Under the pieces are notes generated by a model, which was not told where the DNA came from, made no database searches, and saw nothing but the letters and a program-made list of their open reading frames with translations. A stretch of 64,000 nt of DNA, from contig JAFAFL010000032.1 in NCBI GenBank assembly GCA_023423535.1, positions 186,001 to 250,000 on the forward strand, in the 5' to 3' direction. Of the stretch, positions 48,294-57,622 are shown piece by piece. The position numbers were made by a program, and so were the translations under genes. Source of the stretch: Pseudomonadota bacterium. Its GTDB lineage: Bacteria; Myxococcota; Myxococcia; Myxococcales; Myxococcaceae. Within the stretch, counting starts at the first letter, position 1. Every line of letters starts with the position of its first letter.

Positions 48294-49892
48294 CTAGTTG
48301 CGCGCGAGCTTCACGACCAGCCGCTTGAGGTCCTCGTTGACCTTCACGAACTGGGTCTTGCCGCGCTCGTCCTCGAGCTGCTTCTCGATCGTCGCCAGCT
48401 TCGCCTTCGCCTGCGCGTAGGCGTCCTTGCTGTCGGTGATGAGCCAGTCCGCCGCGGTGATCGCCGCATAGCGGGTGTCGAGGTTGTTGTCGGAGAGGCG
48501 CTTCACCAGCTCCGCGGTGTAGCTCGCGTCACCGGAGCGACCGAGCTCGAAGGCCGCGCGCTCGCGCACGCCGGCGTCCGCGTCGTCGAGCTTCTTCGTC
48601 CAGCAGGCGAAGTCCTTCTTGCACTCCTTCGCCGCCTCGAGCCGCTTCGCCTGGGTGGCGATGGCCTCGGCCTGCTTCGCCGCGCTGGCCGCCACGTCCT
48701 TGCAGCGCTCGTACACGTCGTCGAGCTTGCAGTAGGCCGCGTGGATGGCCGCCTCGTCCTTCTGCAGCTTCTGCAGGGTGGCCAGCTCCGCCTCGCCGCC
48801 GAGCATCGCGATGCCGCTGATCAGCGCCTCGCGCGAGTCCCACGCGCCCTTCTGCGCGGCCTTCACCAGCGCGGGCACCGCCGCCGGGTCACCGATGCGC
48901 ACCAGCGCGCGGATGTACTCGGCGCGGGTGGCGGGCTCCTGCTCGTCGAGCATGGACATCAGCACCGGCACCGCCGCCTTCGAGCGCATCCGGCCCAGCG
49001 CGTCCGCCGCCTTCATCCGGACGAGGAGCTGCTCGGCGAAACCGTTCTCGTACTTCAGCTGCTTGATCAGCGCCTTCTCCGCGTCCTTCGCCTCCGCGTG
49101 GAGGTCGCCGAGCACCTGCGCCGTCTTCGCGTACACCGCCGGCTCGATGACCTTGTTCTCGCGGGTCCACTCGAGGAACGCCTTGTCCTCGCCGGCCATC
49201 AGCGGGACGAGCGCGGGCACCGCGGGGGCGCCGATCTGGTAGAGCGCGAACGAGCTCTCCACGTAGAAGGAGACGCCCTTGCGCTCCTTGAACATCATCT
49301 GCTTCAGCGCCGGCACCGCGCGCGCGTCCGCGATGTGACCGAGCGCCTGGATCGCCTTCTTCGCGATGAACGGCTCGCCGGACTCGCTGGTGGCCATCTC
49401 GATCAGCGGCTCCACCGCGTCCGCCGACTTCAGCTGGCCGAGCGCGTTGATGGCCTCGATCTTCACGTAGTTGTCGCGCGCCTTGAGCAGCTTGAGGAGC
49501 GTGGGGACCGCCTTCTTGTCGCCGATGTGGCCGAGCGCGGAGGCGATCTCCTTGTTCATCTGGTTGTGCGCGGGGTCGCTCTCACCGAGCACCAGCGCGT
49601 CCGAGAGCGCGTCCACCGACGAGGGGCTCTTCTGGTCCGAGAGGATCTTCGCGATCCCGGCCTTCACCGCGGGCGCCTTCTCCTTGCCGAGCGCCTCGTG
49701 CAGCATCGGCAGGAAGGTGTCCTTCAGGTGCGGAGACTGGCGGAGCTCGGTGACGACCCGCTCCTTGTTCTTCGCGCCCTGGGCGCTCTCCAGCGCCTTG
49801 GCCCAGTGCTCCGGAGTGGAGGGATCGCTCTTGCAGGCGACGAGGAACATCGCAGCGGCCAGAAGGCCCGCGCGAAGGGTAGGACGAAGCAT
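48294..49892 (-). CDS. HEAT-repeat lipoprotein
   Basis: A 532-residue lipoprotein. The signal MLRPTLRAGLLAAAMFLVAC has lipobox LVAC followed by KSDPS. The body is an array of about nine HEAT/PBS-lyase-like helical repeats, recognisable by A-x-x-A-L-G-x-I/L-G/K-x-x-x-A-V-P-x-L-x-x-x-L (for example ASALGHIGDKKAVPTLLKLL, INALGQLKSADAVEPLIEMA, ADALGRMRSKAAVPVLMSML, LVRIGDPAAVPALVKAAQ). A Cys/Lys-rich stretch (KLDDVYERCKDVAASAAKQA) interrupts the array near residue 400. Such solenoids are protein-interaction scaffolds; here it is in the envelope, facing the periplasm. It is divergent from the HAMP-type protein with about 100 bases between starts, and is followed by a hairpin terminator. Confidence 0.88.
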   Translation of the reverse strand: MLRPTLRAGLLAAAMFLVACKSDPSTPEHWAKALESAQGAKNKERVVTELRQSPHLKDTFLPMLHEALGKEKAPAVKAGIAKILSDQKSPSSVDALSDALVLGESDPAHNQMNKEIASALGHIGDKKAVPTLLKLLKARDNYVKIEAINALGQLKSADAVEPLIEMATSESGEPFIAKKAIQALGHIADARAVPALKQMMFKERKGVSFYVESSFALYQIGAPAVPALVPLMAGEDKAFLEWTRENKVIEPAVYAKTAQVLGDLHAEAKDAEKALIKQLKYENGFAEQLLVRMKAADALGRMRSKAAVPVLMSMLDEQEPATRAEYIRALVRIGDPAAVPALVKAAQKGAWDSREALISGIAMLGGEAELATLQKLQKDEAAIHAAYCKLDDVYERCKDVAASAAKQAEAIATQAKRLEAAKECKKDFACWTKKLDDADAGVRERAAFELGRSGDASYTAELVKRLSDNNLDTRYAAITAADWLITDSKDAYAQAKAKLATIEKQLEDERGKTQFVKVNEDLKRLVVKLARN

Positions 49893-49993
49893 TGCAGCCC
49901 CCAGTGGCCGGTGGATGAAAACGTAGGGAATGAGGGCGTTTACCCTTTCGCTGCTGACAGGGTCAACCCGCCCTGACGTAGGCTGGGCGCTCT

Positions 49994-50614
49994 ATGGATG
50001 CATCCACCACGCCCGAGCAGCCGGGCCGTCCACGGTTCGGCCGCCGCCGATACGTCGTCGATAGGCGCTTCCAGTACAAGTACACGACCATGCTCGCCGT
50101 GCTGGGCGGGCTGATCGCGCTCGGGTTTGGCACCTTGATGTTCCTCGCCTACCGGGACGCTGTGCGGGCGCTCGCTCCGGCTGGCGTGCCCCATGCTATC
50201 GGCCGGCAGGACGCCATCCTGGTCGCGCTGATCCTCGCCGGCATGTTGGGGCTGACGGTGGCGCTGGCGCTGTTCGGCCTGCTCATCACCCACCGCATCG
50301 CGGGCCCGGTGTACGTGATGACGAACTACGTCGGCGTGCTCGCGCGCGGGCGCTATCCGATCATGCGGCCCTTGCGGAAGACCGACGAGCTGCGCGAGTT
50401 CTTCGAGCGCTTCGAGCAGGCGGTGGAGAAGATCCGTGGACGCGAGCTGGACGAGCTGCAGGTCCTCGAGGAGAGCCTTCCTCTGCTCGAGCGCGCGGCG
50501 CAGGACGAGGATGGACGCAGGCGGGTGGAGGCGGTACGGGCGATGGTCGAGCGCAAGCGCGAGGCGATCACCCGGGTGCCGGTGAGCGGGCAGCGCAGAG
50601 CAGGCACGGCGTGA
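49994..50614 (+). CDS. Two-helix membrane protein with HAMP-like linker
   Basis: A 206-residue protein with two membrane helices (TMLAVLGGLIALGFGTLMFL, about 31-52, and DAILVALILAGMLGLTVALA, about 73-96). They are separated by a short periplasmic loop and followed by a HAMP-like segment (THRIAGPVYVMTNYVGVLARGRYPIMRPLR) and a coiled-coil helix (about 130-190). It looks like the sensory front end of a signalling protein with no kinase or methyl-accepting domain. A family of such HAMP-type proteins is common next to fmt in myxobacteria, but the role is unknown. Its TGA overlaps the first possible start of fmt. Confidence 0.82.
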   Translation: MDASTTPEQPGRPRFGRRRYVVDRRFQYKYTTMLAVLGGLIALGFGTLMFLAYRDAVRALAPAGVPHAIGRQDAILVALILAGMLGLTVALALFGLLITHRIAGPVYVMTNYVGVLARGRYPIMRPLRKTDELREFFERFEQAVEKIRGRELDELQVLEESLPLLERAAQDEDGRRRVEAVRAMVERKREAITRVPVSGQRRAGTA

Positions 50615-50616
50615 CG

Positions 50617-51567
50617 ATGCGGATCGTGTTCATGGGGACGCCGGCCTTCGCGGTGCCGTCGCTGGAGGCGTGCCTGAAGCTGGGCGAGGTGGTGCTGGTG
50701 GTGACGCAGCCGGACAAGCCGAAGGGGCGCGGTCAGGCGCTCGCGGCGCCGCCGGTGAAGGAGCTCGCGGTCTCGCGCGGCATCCCGGTGGCCCAGCCGC
50801 CGAAGCTGCGCGGGACGGACTTCGCGCAGGTGATTCGGGACGCGCGCGCGGACGTCACGGTGGTCACCGCCTACGGGAAGATCCTGCCGAAGGACGTGCT
50901 CGACGCGTCGAGGCGCGGCTCGGTGAACGTGCACGCGTCGCTGCTGCCGAGGTGGCGGGGCGCGGCGCCGATCCAGCGCTCGATCGAGGCGGGTGATGCG
51001 GAGACGGGCGTGTGCCTGATGCAGATGGACGAGGGCCTCGACACCGGCGGCGTCATCTCCTGCGCGCGCACGGCGATTGGACCGGACGACACCTCCGAGT
51101 CGCTGCACCTGCGGCTGTCGGCGCTGGGCGGCGAGCTGCTCGTGCGCGATCTGCCGCGCTACGTGGCGGATGAGATCGGCGCGACGCCGCAGCCCTCGGA
51201 GGGCGTGACGCACGCGAAGATGATCGACAAGGAGGAGGGGCGGCTGGACTTCTCGCGGCCGGCGGTGGAACTGGAGCGCAGGCTGCGCGCGTTCACGCCG
51301 TGGCCGGGGGCGTTCACCCACCTCGAGGGCGGGACGCTGGTGAAGGTGCACCGGATGCGCGTGCTGGGCGACAACGAGGGCAGCGCGCCGGGGACGGTGC
51401 TGCGCGCGGACGCGGAAGGAATCGTCGTGGCGTGCGGCGAGGGCGCGCTCTCGCTGATGGAGCTGCAGGCGGAAGGGAAGCGGCGGATGACGGCGGCGGA
51501 GTTCCTGCAATCGCGCAGGTTCGAGAATGGCTCACGGCCGTTCATCAGCGGAGGAGGTGCCCGATGA
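50617..51567 (+). CDS. fmt: Methionyl-tRNA formyltransferase
   Basis: A 316-residue enzyme that formylates initiator Met-tRNA with 10-formyl-tetrahydrofolate. The N-terminal Rossmann domain shows MRIVFMGTPAFAVPSLEA and VTQPDKPKGRG. The catalytic motif SVNVHASLLPRWRGAAPIQ has Asn104 and His106, and a GLDTGGVI segment carries the active Asp. The C-terminal OB-like domain (about 205-316) contains AFTPWPGAFT. Most homologues begin at the ATG on 50617; a GTG at 50611 overlaps the upstream stop. Its stop overlaps the rsmB start (ATGA), so the two translation genes are coupled. Confidence 0.96.
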   Translation: MRIVFMGTPAFAVPSLEACLKLGEVVLVVTQPDKPKGRGQALAAPPVKELAVSRGIPVAQPPKLRGTDFAQVIRDARADVTVVTAYGKILPKDVLDASRRGSVNVHASLLPRWRGAAPIQRSIEAGDAETGVCLMQMDEGLDTGGVISCARTAIGPDDTSESLHLRLSALGGELLVRDLPRYVADEIGATPQPSEGVTHAKMIDKEEGRLDFSRPAVELERRLRAFTPWPGAFTHLEGGTLVKVHRMRVLGDNEGSAPGTVLRADAEGIVVACGEGALSLMELQAEGKRRMTAAEFLQSRRFENGSRPFISGGGAR

Positions 51568-52895
51568 ACGCGCGCGAGCTGGCGATCAAGGTCCTCTCGC
51601 GGGTGGACTCGACGGACGCGTACCTCAACGTGGTGCTCGACCACGAGCTGGGTGCGGCGGCGCTGAACGACCATCGCGACGCGGCGCTGTGCACCGAGCT
51701 CTGCTACGGCGCCACGCGGCGGATGATGGCGCTCGACTACGCGATCGAGCGGTTCAGCGATCGCGGGATGGACAAGATCGAGATCCGCGTGCGGGCGGCG
51801 CTGCGGCTCGGCGCGTACCAGCTCTTCCACATGCGCATCCCCTCGAGGGCGGCGGTGGGCGAGACGGTAGAGGCCCTGAAGAAGGTGGGGCTCGAGCGCG
51901 CGGCCGGCTTCGTCAACGCGATCCTCCGCAAGCTCGCGGGCGTGGTGGACCGCGGTGAGGGCCCGCCGCTTCCGCCGGCCGAGCCGCTGGACGTGCACTT
52001 GTCGGTGCGCGAGAGCCATCCGCTCTGGCTGGTGCGCCGGTGGATGCGCCAGTTCGGGCCCACGCGCGCCGAGTCGATGCTTCAGGCGGGCAACGTGGCG
52101 GCGCCGGTGGTCATCCGCGTGAACAGCGCGAAGACGACGCGCGACGAGCTCGCCGAGCAGCTGCGCGAGGCAGGGATCGAGTGTGAGCGCACGCGCTTCT
52201 CGCCGGTGGGGCTCGTGCTGCCGCGGGTGGGCAAGGTCGAGGACGTGCTCGGCTACAGCGAGGGGCTCTGGCAGGTGCAGGACGAGGCCGCTCAGCTCGT
52301 GGGCGTGTTCGCGGCAGTGCCGGAGGGCGCGAAGGTGCTCGACGCGTGCGCGGCGCCGGGCGGGAAGGCCTGTCACCTCGCGGAGCGGCACGAGGTCGTC
52401 GCGCTCGACCTGCACGCGAACAAGCTGCGGAAGATCGAGGTGGAGGCGAGGCGGCTCGGGCTGAGCGAGCGCATGCGCACGATCGCGCACGACGCGCAGC
52501 AGCCCATCCCGGAAGCGCTCGGCGAGTTCGACGTGGTGATGGTGGACGCGCCCTGCACCGGCCTGGGCACGCTGCGCAGGCACCCGGAGCTTCGTTACCG
52601 GCGGAAGGAAGACGACATCCACCGGCTGGCGGGGCTGCAGCGGAACATCCTCGAGTCGTGCCAGCAGGTCGTCGCGCCGGGCGGGCTGCTCGTGTACGCG
52701 GTCTGCAGCGTCGACACCGAAGAGGGCGCCGATCAGGTGGAGATGTTCCTGCGCTCGCACCCGGAGTTCACCGCCGAGCCCCCGCGCCTGCCGGAGGGCG
52801 TGGAGGTCCCCACCTGGCAGGCCTACCTGCGCACGCTGCCGGGACCGGAGGGGCTGGACGGGTTCTTCTGCGCGAGGCTCCGGAAGCTGTACTGA
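51564..52895 (+). CDS. rsmB: 16S rRNA (cytosine-967-C5)-methyltransferase
   Basis: A 443-residue enzyme that methylates C967 of 16S rRNA using SAM. An N-terminal NusB-like RNA-binding domain (2-130, with LSRVDSTDAYLNVVLDHELG and LRLGAYQLFHM) precedes the Rossmann methyltransferase domain. The SAM loop is VLDACAAPGGKACHL (258-272). The motif DAPCTGLGTLRRHPELRYR holds Cys331, and YAVCSVDTEEG holds Cys381, the expected nucleophile. The ATG at 51564 overlaps the fmt stop and has GGAGGAGG upstream. It is convergent with the histidine kinase gene. Confidence 0.95.
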   Translation: MNARELAIKVLSRVDSTDAYLNVVLDHELGAAALNDHRDAALCTELCYGATRRMMALDYAIERFSDRGMDKIEIRVRAALRLGAYQLFHMRIPSRAAVGETVEALKKVGLERAAGFVNAILRKLAGVVDRGEGPPLPPAEPLDVHLSVRESHPLWLVRRWMRQFGPTRAESMLQAGNVAAPVVIRVNSAKTTRDELAEQLREAGIECERTRFSPVGLVLPRVGKVEDVLGYSEGLWQVQDEAAQLVGVFAAVPEGAKVLDACAAPGGKACHLAERHEVVALDLHANKLRKIEVEARRLGLSERMRTIAHDAQQPIPEALGEFDVVMVDAPCTGLGTLRRHPELRYRRKEDDIHRLAGLQRNILESCQQVVAPGGLLVYAVCSVDTEEGADQVEMFLRSHPEFTAEPPRLPEGVEVPTWQAYLRTLPGPEGLDGFFCARLRKLY

Positions 52896-52941
52896 GGCTT
52901 CAGTACGAACCGCACGAGGTCTCGGAGGCAGCTCGCGATTC

Positions 52942-52962
52942 CTCACGGCCTGACGGCGTGAG
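52942..52962. terminator. Small hairpin between convergent rsmB and histidine kinase genes
   Basis: CTCACG (52942-52947) and CGTGAG (52957-52962) form a 6-bp stem in the 83-base gap between the two convergent stops. It could serve both directions. The stem is short and has no T-run, so support is weak. Confidence 0.3.
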
Positions 52963-52978
52963 CGAACAAACGGCGTGC

Positions 52979-55243
52979 TCAGTGCAGCGCGTGCTCGGGC
53001 TCGGCGGTGGCGGAGCGGTCCGGCGAGACGCCCGGGACGCGCGGGAGCCGGACGGTGAAGACGGCGCCGCGGCCCGGCGTGCTGCTCACCCGGATCTCGC
53101 CGCCGTGTGCGTCCACGATGCGCCGCACGATGAAGAGCCCGAGCCCAAGCCCGCCGAAGTGGCGCGAGGAGACGGCGCGCTCGAAGCGGCCGAAGATGCG
53201 CTCCGCGTCCTCCTCCGCGATGCCCAGCCCGCGATCGGCCACGCTGATGAACGCGTCGTCCGCGGTGGCGCGCACCGTCACCCGTACCGGCTGGCCGCGG
53301 CCGTACTTGATGGCGTTGGAGATGAGGTTGGTGAGCACCTGCTCGAGGCGGCCCGGGTCCCACTGTCCGCGCACCTCCGGCTCGACGTCGGCGATGAGCT
53401 CGGCGCCCGCGCGGGCGGCGTCGTCCCGGAACGTCTCGAGCAGCTCGGAGGTGAGCGCGGTGAGGTCGGTCTCTTCGCGGTGCAGCTCGAGCCGGCCCGA
53501 GGTGACGCGCGTGAGGTCGAGCAGCTCGTGCACCAGCGCGGAGAGCCGGCGCGCCTGGCGGTGCGCGGTGGCGAGGTGTCTGCCGGCGGGGTGCTTCGGA
53601 CCGGCGAGGCCCGCGCGGGCGAGGTCGCGGTCGAGCAGCTGGAGCTGCAGCCGGAGCGTCGTCAAAGGCGTTCGCAGCTCGTGGGCCGCGACGGAGAGGA
53701 AGTCGTCGCGCTGCCTCGTGGCCTCGCGCGACAGCTCGTAGAGGCGCGCGCTGTCCACCGCATAGGCGATGCGCTGCGCGAGCTCTCTCACCGTGCCCAC
53801 GTCGCGCGGTTGGAAGGCGTGGTCCGTGCCCTGACGCAGCACCACCAGCATCCCGTGCGAGCGGCGGCGGACCCGCAGCGGCGTGGCGATGAGCGAGCAG
53901 GGCATGAGGCTCCGGAAGACCGCGCGCACGTTCTCGTCGTCGGTGATGCGGGCGATGGCGTCCTCATCGAGCTCGCGGAGGAAGGCCGGCGTCCCACTGG
54001 CGATGGTGCGGCGCATGTGCGCGCCCCAGGCCGCCGGATCGGAGAGGGCCTCCGCGACGTCGCTCAGCCGGCCCTCGAGCCCCTTCGTGCGCGCGCAGAG
54101 GGCGCGTTCCGCGGGGTGCTTCGCGGCGGGCGGCTGAAGCTGCAGGGCGCACGCGTCGGCGAAGCTGCCGCAGAGGGCCTTCGCCGCGCGCTGCAGGATG
54201 CGGCGGACGTCGAAGGAGGAGGAGATCGCCGCGCTCGTCTGCGCGAGGAGCTGCTGCTGGCGCGCGACGCGGGAGGCGGTGCGGAGCAGGCGCTCGTTCT
54301 GCCGCGCGAGCCGCTGTGCGGTGAGATCGTGGGTGACGATGGCGAAGCCCCGGAGGTCACCCCTCGGGTGGCGCAGCGCTCGCACCGACACGTGGGCCCA
54401 GAACCGCGTGCCGTCGGGGCGCAAGAGCCAGCCCTGCTCCTCGTGGTGCCCCCGTCGCGCGGCGATCTCCAGCGCGGCCACCGGACGGCCACGCGCCACG
54501 TCCTGCGGCGGGTAGAGCACCGAGTGCGGCGAGCCCGCGAGCGCCTCCAGCCAGCGTTGGCTTCCATGACGCCCGGCCACGATGCGGCCCTCCGGGTCGA
54601 GCATCATCAGGGAGAGGTGCGGCGAGGACGCGCTGATCATCGCGATGGTGTGCTGCGTGTCCTCGAGCGCGCGCTCGGTGCGGTGGCGTTCGGCGCGCTC
54701 GAGGCCGAGCGACACGAACTGTCCCATCGAGACCGCGAACGCCTGCTCGACGGCCCTCCACCTCCGGGGCTCGCCCACGTGCTCGTGGCAGAGCACGCCC
54801 GCGAGCGTGCCGTCGCGCCACACCGGGACGTCGAGCAGCGACCGGATGCCGAGCGGTTCGAGATAGGACTTCAAGAAGTCGCGCGTGCGCGGGTCCTGGC
54901 CCACGTCGTGCGCGGCGATGATCCGGCTCGTGCGGGTGGCGTCGAAGTAGGACGGGTTGTCCTCGCGCGTTATCGAGTGTCCGCCGTCGAAGGACCCACT
55001 CGTCGCGTCGTAGAGCTGCGCGCAGTCGAGCGTCCGGGCGTCACCACCGAAGGTCCAGAAGCTCACCCGCGCGACGTCCAGGAGCTCCGAGTCCGAGCGC
55101 AGCACCTTCTGGATGAACTGCTCGAGGTCCTCCTCCGCGTGCGTGCCCAGCTCCACCAGCGCGGTCTGGTAGTGGAGCATCCGGTGCCGCAGCGCTCGCA
55201 GCGGGTGCGCCTGCCCGGGCGCGTTGTCGAGCCAGTCTTCCAC
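52979..55243 (-). CDS. Hybrid-free sensor histidine kinase, GAF-PAS-GAF-HisKA-HATPase
   Basis: A kinase of about 754 residues. A first GAF domain (about 50-180, with FTFGGDARTLDCAQLYD-like strands) is followed by a PAS domain (about 215-320, LMMLDPEGRIVAG) and a second GAF (about 340-490, PCSLIATPLRVRRRS). The HisKA H-box is SVAAHELRTPLTTL. The HATPase shows the N-box LTNLISNAIKYG, G1 DRGLGIAEEDAERIFGRFER and G2 GGLGLGLFIVRR. No membrane helix is present, so it senses a cytoplasmic signal. No receiver or response-regulator gene is adjacent. The start is uncertain: GTG 55243 begins the protein-like part, and ATG 55324 and 55351 are alternatives. It lies just after glsA on the same strand. Confidence 0.85.
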   Translation of the reverse strand: MEDWLDNAPGQAHPLRALRHRMLHYQTALVELGTHAEEDLEQFIQKVLRSDSELLDVARVSFWTFGGDARTLDCAQLYDATSGSFDGGHSITREDNPSYFDATRTSRIIAAHDVGQDPRTRDFLKSYLEPLGIRSLLDVPVWRDGTLAGVLCHEHVGEPRRWRAVEQAFAVSMGQFVSLGLERAERHRTERALEDTQHTIAMISASSPHLSLMMLDPEGRIVAGRHGSQRWLEALAGSPHSVLYPPQDVARGRPVAALEIAARRGHHEEQGWLLRPDGTRFWAHVSVRALRHPRGDLRGFAIVTHDLTAQRLARQNERLLRTASRVARQQQLLAQTSAAISSSFDVRRILQRAAKALCGSFADACALQLQPPAAKHPAERALCARTKGLEGRLSDVAEALSDPAAWGAHMRRTIASGTPAFLRELDEDAIARITDDENVRAVFRSLMPCSLIATPLRVRRRSHGMLVVLRQGTDHAFQPRDVGTVRELAQRIAYAVDSARLYELSREATRQRDDFLSVAAHELRTPLTTLRLQLQLLDRDLARAGLAGPKHPAGRHLATAHRQARRLSALVHELLDLTRVTSGRLELHREETDLTALTSELLETFRDDAARAGAELIADVEPEVRGQWDPGRLEQVLTNLISNAIKYGRGQPVRVTVRATADDAFISVADRGLGIAEEDAERIFGRFERAVSSRHFGGLGLGLFIVRRIVDAHGGEIRVSSTPGRGAVFTVRLPRVPGVSPDRSATAEPEHALH

Positions 55244-55366
55244 CGGTCTAGCTTCGAGATCCGCGCGCCATGAGGGGAGTCCTCCACGGCGGCCCGGCCG
55301 GCGTGCGCTGCGCTCGCCGTGCATGGAGCAGGCAGCCCGCGAATGCCTCATCCGGTGCTGCGCGCT

Positions 55367-56305
55367 CTAGAAGATGGACCAGCCGGTGCGGGTGGTGAAC
55401 TCGTCGAGCGCCGCCACCGCGGCCACCGAGTTGCCGTGCTCGTCGAGGCCCGGGCTCCAGGCGCAGAGCGCGGCGCGCTGCGGCACGACCGCGACGATGC
55501 CTCCGCCCACACCGCTCTTGCCCGGCAGCCCCACGCGGTAGGCGAACTCGCCCGCTGCGTCGTAGGTGCCGCAGGTGAGCATCACCGACGAGAGCCTCTT
55601 CGCCTCGCTGCGCGACAGGAGCCGGCTGCCGTCCGCTCGGACACCGTGCCGTACGAGGAAGCCCATCGCCCGCGCCAGCTCGCCGCAGCTCATCGCCAGC
55701 GAGCACTGGCGGAAGTAGTGCTCGAGCACGAGCTCCACCGGGTTGTGCAGGTTCCCCCAGCTCTTGAGGAAGTGCGCCAGCGCCGCGTTGCGGTGACCGT
55801 GCTCGGCCTCGGAGCGCGCGACGCTCTCGTCCACGTCGATGGAGGGATCGCCGCTCTCCGCGCGGAGGAAGTCGCGCACCGCGCCCACCGCGTCGCCCGA
55901 CGTCAGCGTGAGCAGCCGGTCCGTCACCACCAGGGCGCCGGCGTTGACGAACGGGTTGCGCGGAACGCCGCCCTCGTACTCGAGCTGCACGAGGGAGTTG
56001 AACGGGTTGCCCGAGGGCTCGCGACCGACCCGGCGCCAGAGGGAGTCGCCCTCCCGCGCCAGCACCAGCGCCAGCGTGAACACCTTCGAGATGCTCTGGA
56101 TGGAGAAGCGCTCCTGCCAGTCGCCGACGCCGATGACGCTGTCGGACGTCGCGCCATCCGAGCCGTCCGCGACCGGTGAGATTGCCAGCCCGAACTTCTC
56201 CTTCGGCACCGCCGCCAGCGCCGGGATGTAGTCCGCCACCTTGCCGCGGCCCACCTCCGGCCGAACGGCGGTGGCGATGTCGGCGAGGAGCAGCGGCAGG
56301 TTCAT
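55367..56305 (-). CDS. glsA: Glutaminase, GlsA/YbaS type
   Basis: A 312-residue serine-dependent glutaminase that hydrolyses glutamine to glutamate and ammonia. The beta-lactamase-like fold is indicated by FSIQSISKVF with Ser71-x-x-Lys74, GNPFNSLVQLEYEGGVPRNP with NAGAL, and a GVGGGI motif near the C-terminus (KSGVGGGIVAV). The E. coli homologue YbaS supports acid resistance by releasing ammonia. Here it starts 9 bases after the OFA transporter gene in the same operon as pflB, and the histidine kinase follows 16-120 bases later depending on its start. Catalytic residues appear complete. It is cytoplasmic. Confidence 0.95.
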   Translation of the reverse strand: MNLPLLLADIATAVRPEVGRGKVADYIPALAAVPKEKFGLAISPVADGSDGATSDSVIGVGDWQERFSIQSISKVFTLALVLAREGDSLWRRVGREPSGNPFNSLVQLEYEGGVPRNPFVNAGALVVTDRLLTLTSGDAVGAVRDFLRAESGDPSIDVDESVARSEAEHGHRNAALAHFLKSWGNLHNPVELVLEHYFRQCSLAMSCGELARAMGFLVRHGVRADGSRLLSRSEAKRLSSVMLTCGTYDAAGEFAYRVGLPGKSGVGGGIVAVVPQRAALCAWSPGLDEHGNSVAAVAALDEFTTRTGWSIF

Positions 56306-56314
56306 GCAGGCATC

Positions 56315-57592
56315 CTACGCGGCACTGCGCGAGGGCCGAGCGGCCGGTGGCGACGCAACCGGGGAGGGCACGGCGCAAGCGCGATCCGGCGGAGGCTTGA
56401 CCGCGAGCGGGAGGAGCAGCCCCACCCCGGCGATGAGCCCAATCACAGAGAAGGGGAGGACGAAGCTGCCGGACGACTCGAGCAGGGTGGCGGTCAGCAG
56501 CGGACCGAGTACACCGCCGACGCTCCAGGCGACGATCATCGCGCCGTAGATCGCGCCGCCGGAGGTCGTGCCGAAGGTCTCGGCGGCCGTGGCGGGCATG
56601 ACGCCGAAGGCGCCGCCGTAGCAGAGGTAGATCGCCCCCGCGAGCAGCGCGAACAACGGCACCGCGCGCGCATGCGGGAGGAGGACCGAGGCCACCGCCA
56701 GCACGAGGAGGATGGCGACGAAGGCCGTCATGCGCCCCAGCCGGTCGGAGAGCGCGGCCCAGAAGATGCGCCCCGCTCCGTTGAGCAGTCCCATCAGCCC
56801 CACCAGCATCGCCGCCGTCGCGGGGCCGGTGCCGGTGATCGCCTGCGCGGCCGGAGAGAGCTGCGAGATGAGCGCGATGCCCGCGGTCACGCCGAGGGCG
56901 AGGATCGCGGTGAGCAGGTAGAACTGCTTCGTCCTCAGCGCCTCGCGGAGCGTGTACTGTCGAGCCGCCGCGCGCCCTGGTTCGTCCCGCGGTGACGGGC
57001 TCGGCTGCGCGTGGCCCGCGGGCGGGTTCCGGAAGAAGGCCCCGCCGAGCACCGTGGCGACGAGGTAGCCCAGCCCCAGCGGCAGGAACGCCGCGGTCAC
57101 GTCGCCCGGCTTCATCAGCGCCTGCGCCGCCGGCGCGACGATCGCGGCGCCGAAGCCGAAGCCGCCCACCGCCAGCCCGGTGACGAGGCCTCGCTTGTCG
57201 GGAAACCACTTCGCGAGCATGGCGATGGGCGTGACGTACGCCGCGCCCATTCCGAGTCCGGCCATGGCTCCGGCCGTCAGCACGAGCAGCCACAGCTCAT
57301 CGGGCGCGTTCACCCGCGAGGCGAGCATCGTCCCCACGGAGTAGAGCGCGCCGCCGGCGAGCGCGACGGGCCTTGGACCGAAGCGATCCTGCAGCCGTCC
57401 TCCCACCATCGCGCCGATGAAGATCGTGCCGATCGCCACCTGGAAGGGCAGCACCGCTTCGGTGGAGGACCACCCGAACTGGCGCTGCAGCGGCGCGCTG
57501 AAGACGCTCCACGCGTACACCGCGCCCAGTCCGAGCTGCAGGAGGATCGCCGCCGGCAGCAGCGGCCAACGGCGAGGGGCATGTGACTGCAT
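56315..57592 (-). CDS. MFS transporter of the OFA (oxalate/formate antiporter) type
   Basis: A 425-residue, 12-helix transporter. The N-terminus reads LLPAAILLQLGLGAVYAWSV, followed by FGWSSTEAVLPFQVAIGTIF, and the first half contains GMGAAYVTPIAMLAKWFPDK, closely matching OxlT-like OFA members. Loop motifs DRFGPRPVALAG and SDRLGRMTAFVA are intact. Members exchange formate, oxalate or other small monocarboxylates. Its place between pflA and glsA makes formate or acetate export the best guess, but the substrate is not proven. It stops 10 bases before glsA and starts 31 bases after pflA. Confidence 0.88.
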   Translation of the reverse strand: MQSHAPRRWPLLPAAILLQLGLGAVYAWSVFSAPLQRQFGWSSTEAVLPFQVAIGTIFIGAMVGGRLQDRFGPRPVALAGGALYSVGTMLASRVNAPDELWLLVLTAGAMAGLGMGAAYVTPIAMLAKWFPDKRGLVTGLAVGGFGFGAAIVAPAAQALMKPGDVTAAFLPLGLGYLVATVLGGAFFRNPPAGHAQPSPSPRDEPGRAAARQYTLREALRTKQFYLLTAILALGVTAGIALISQLSPAAQAITGTGPATAAMLVGLMGLLNGAGRIFWAALSDRLGRMTAFVAILLVLAVASVLLPHARAVPLFALLAGAIYLCYGGAFGVMPATAAETFGTTSGGAIYGAMIVAWSVGGVLGPLLTATLLESSGSFVLPFSVIGLIAGVGLLLPLAVKPPPDRACAVPSPVASPPAARPSRSAA

Positions 57593-57622
57593 CGGGGACC
57601 TCGTGGGCGTGCGGCGCGGGGG

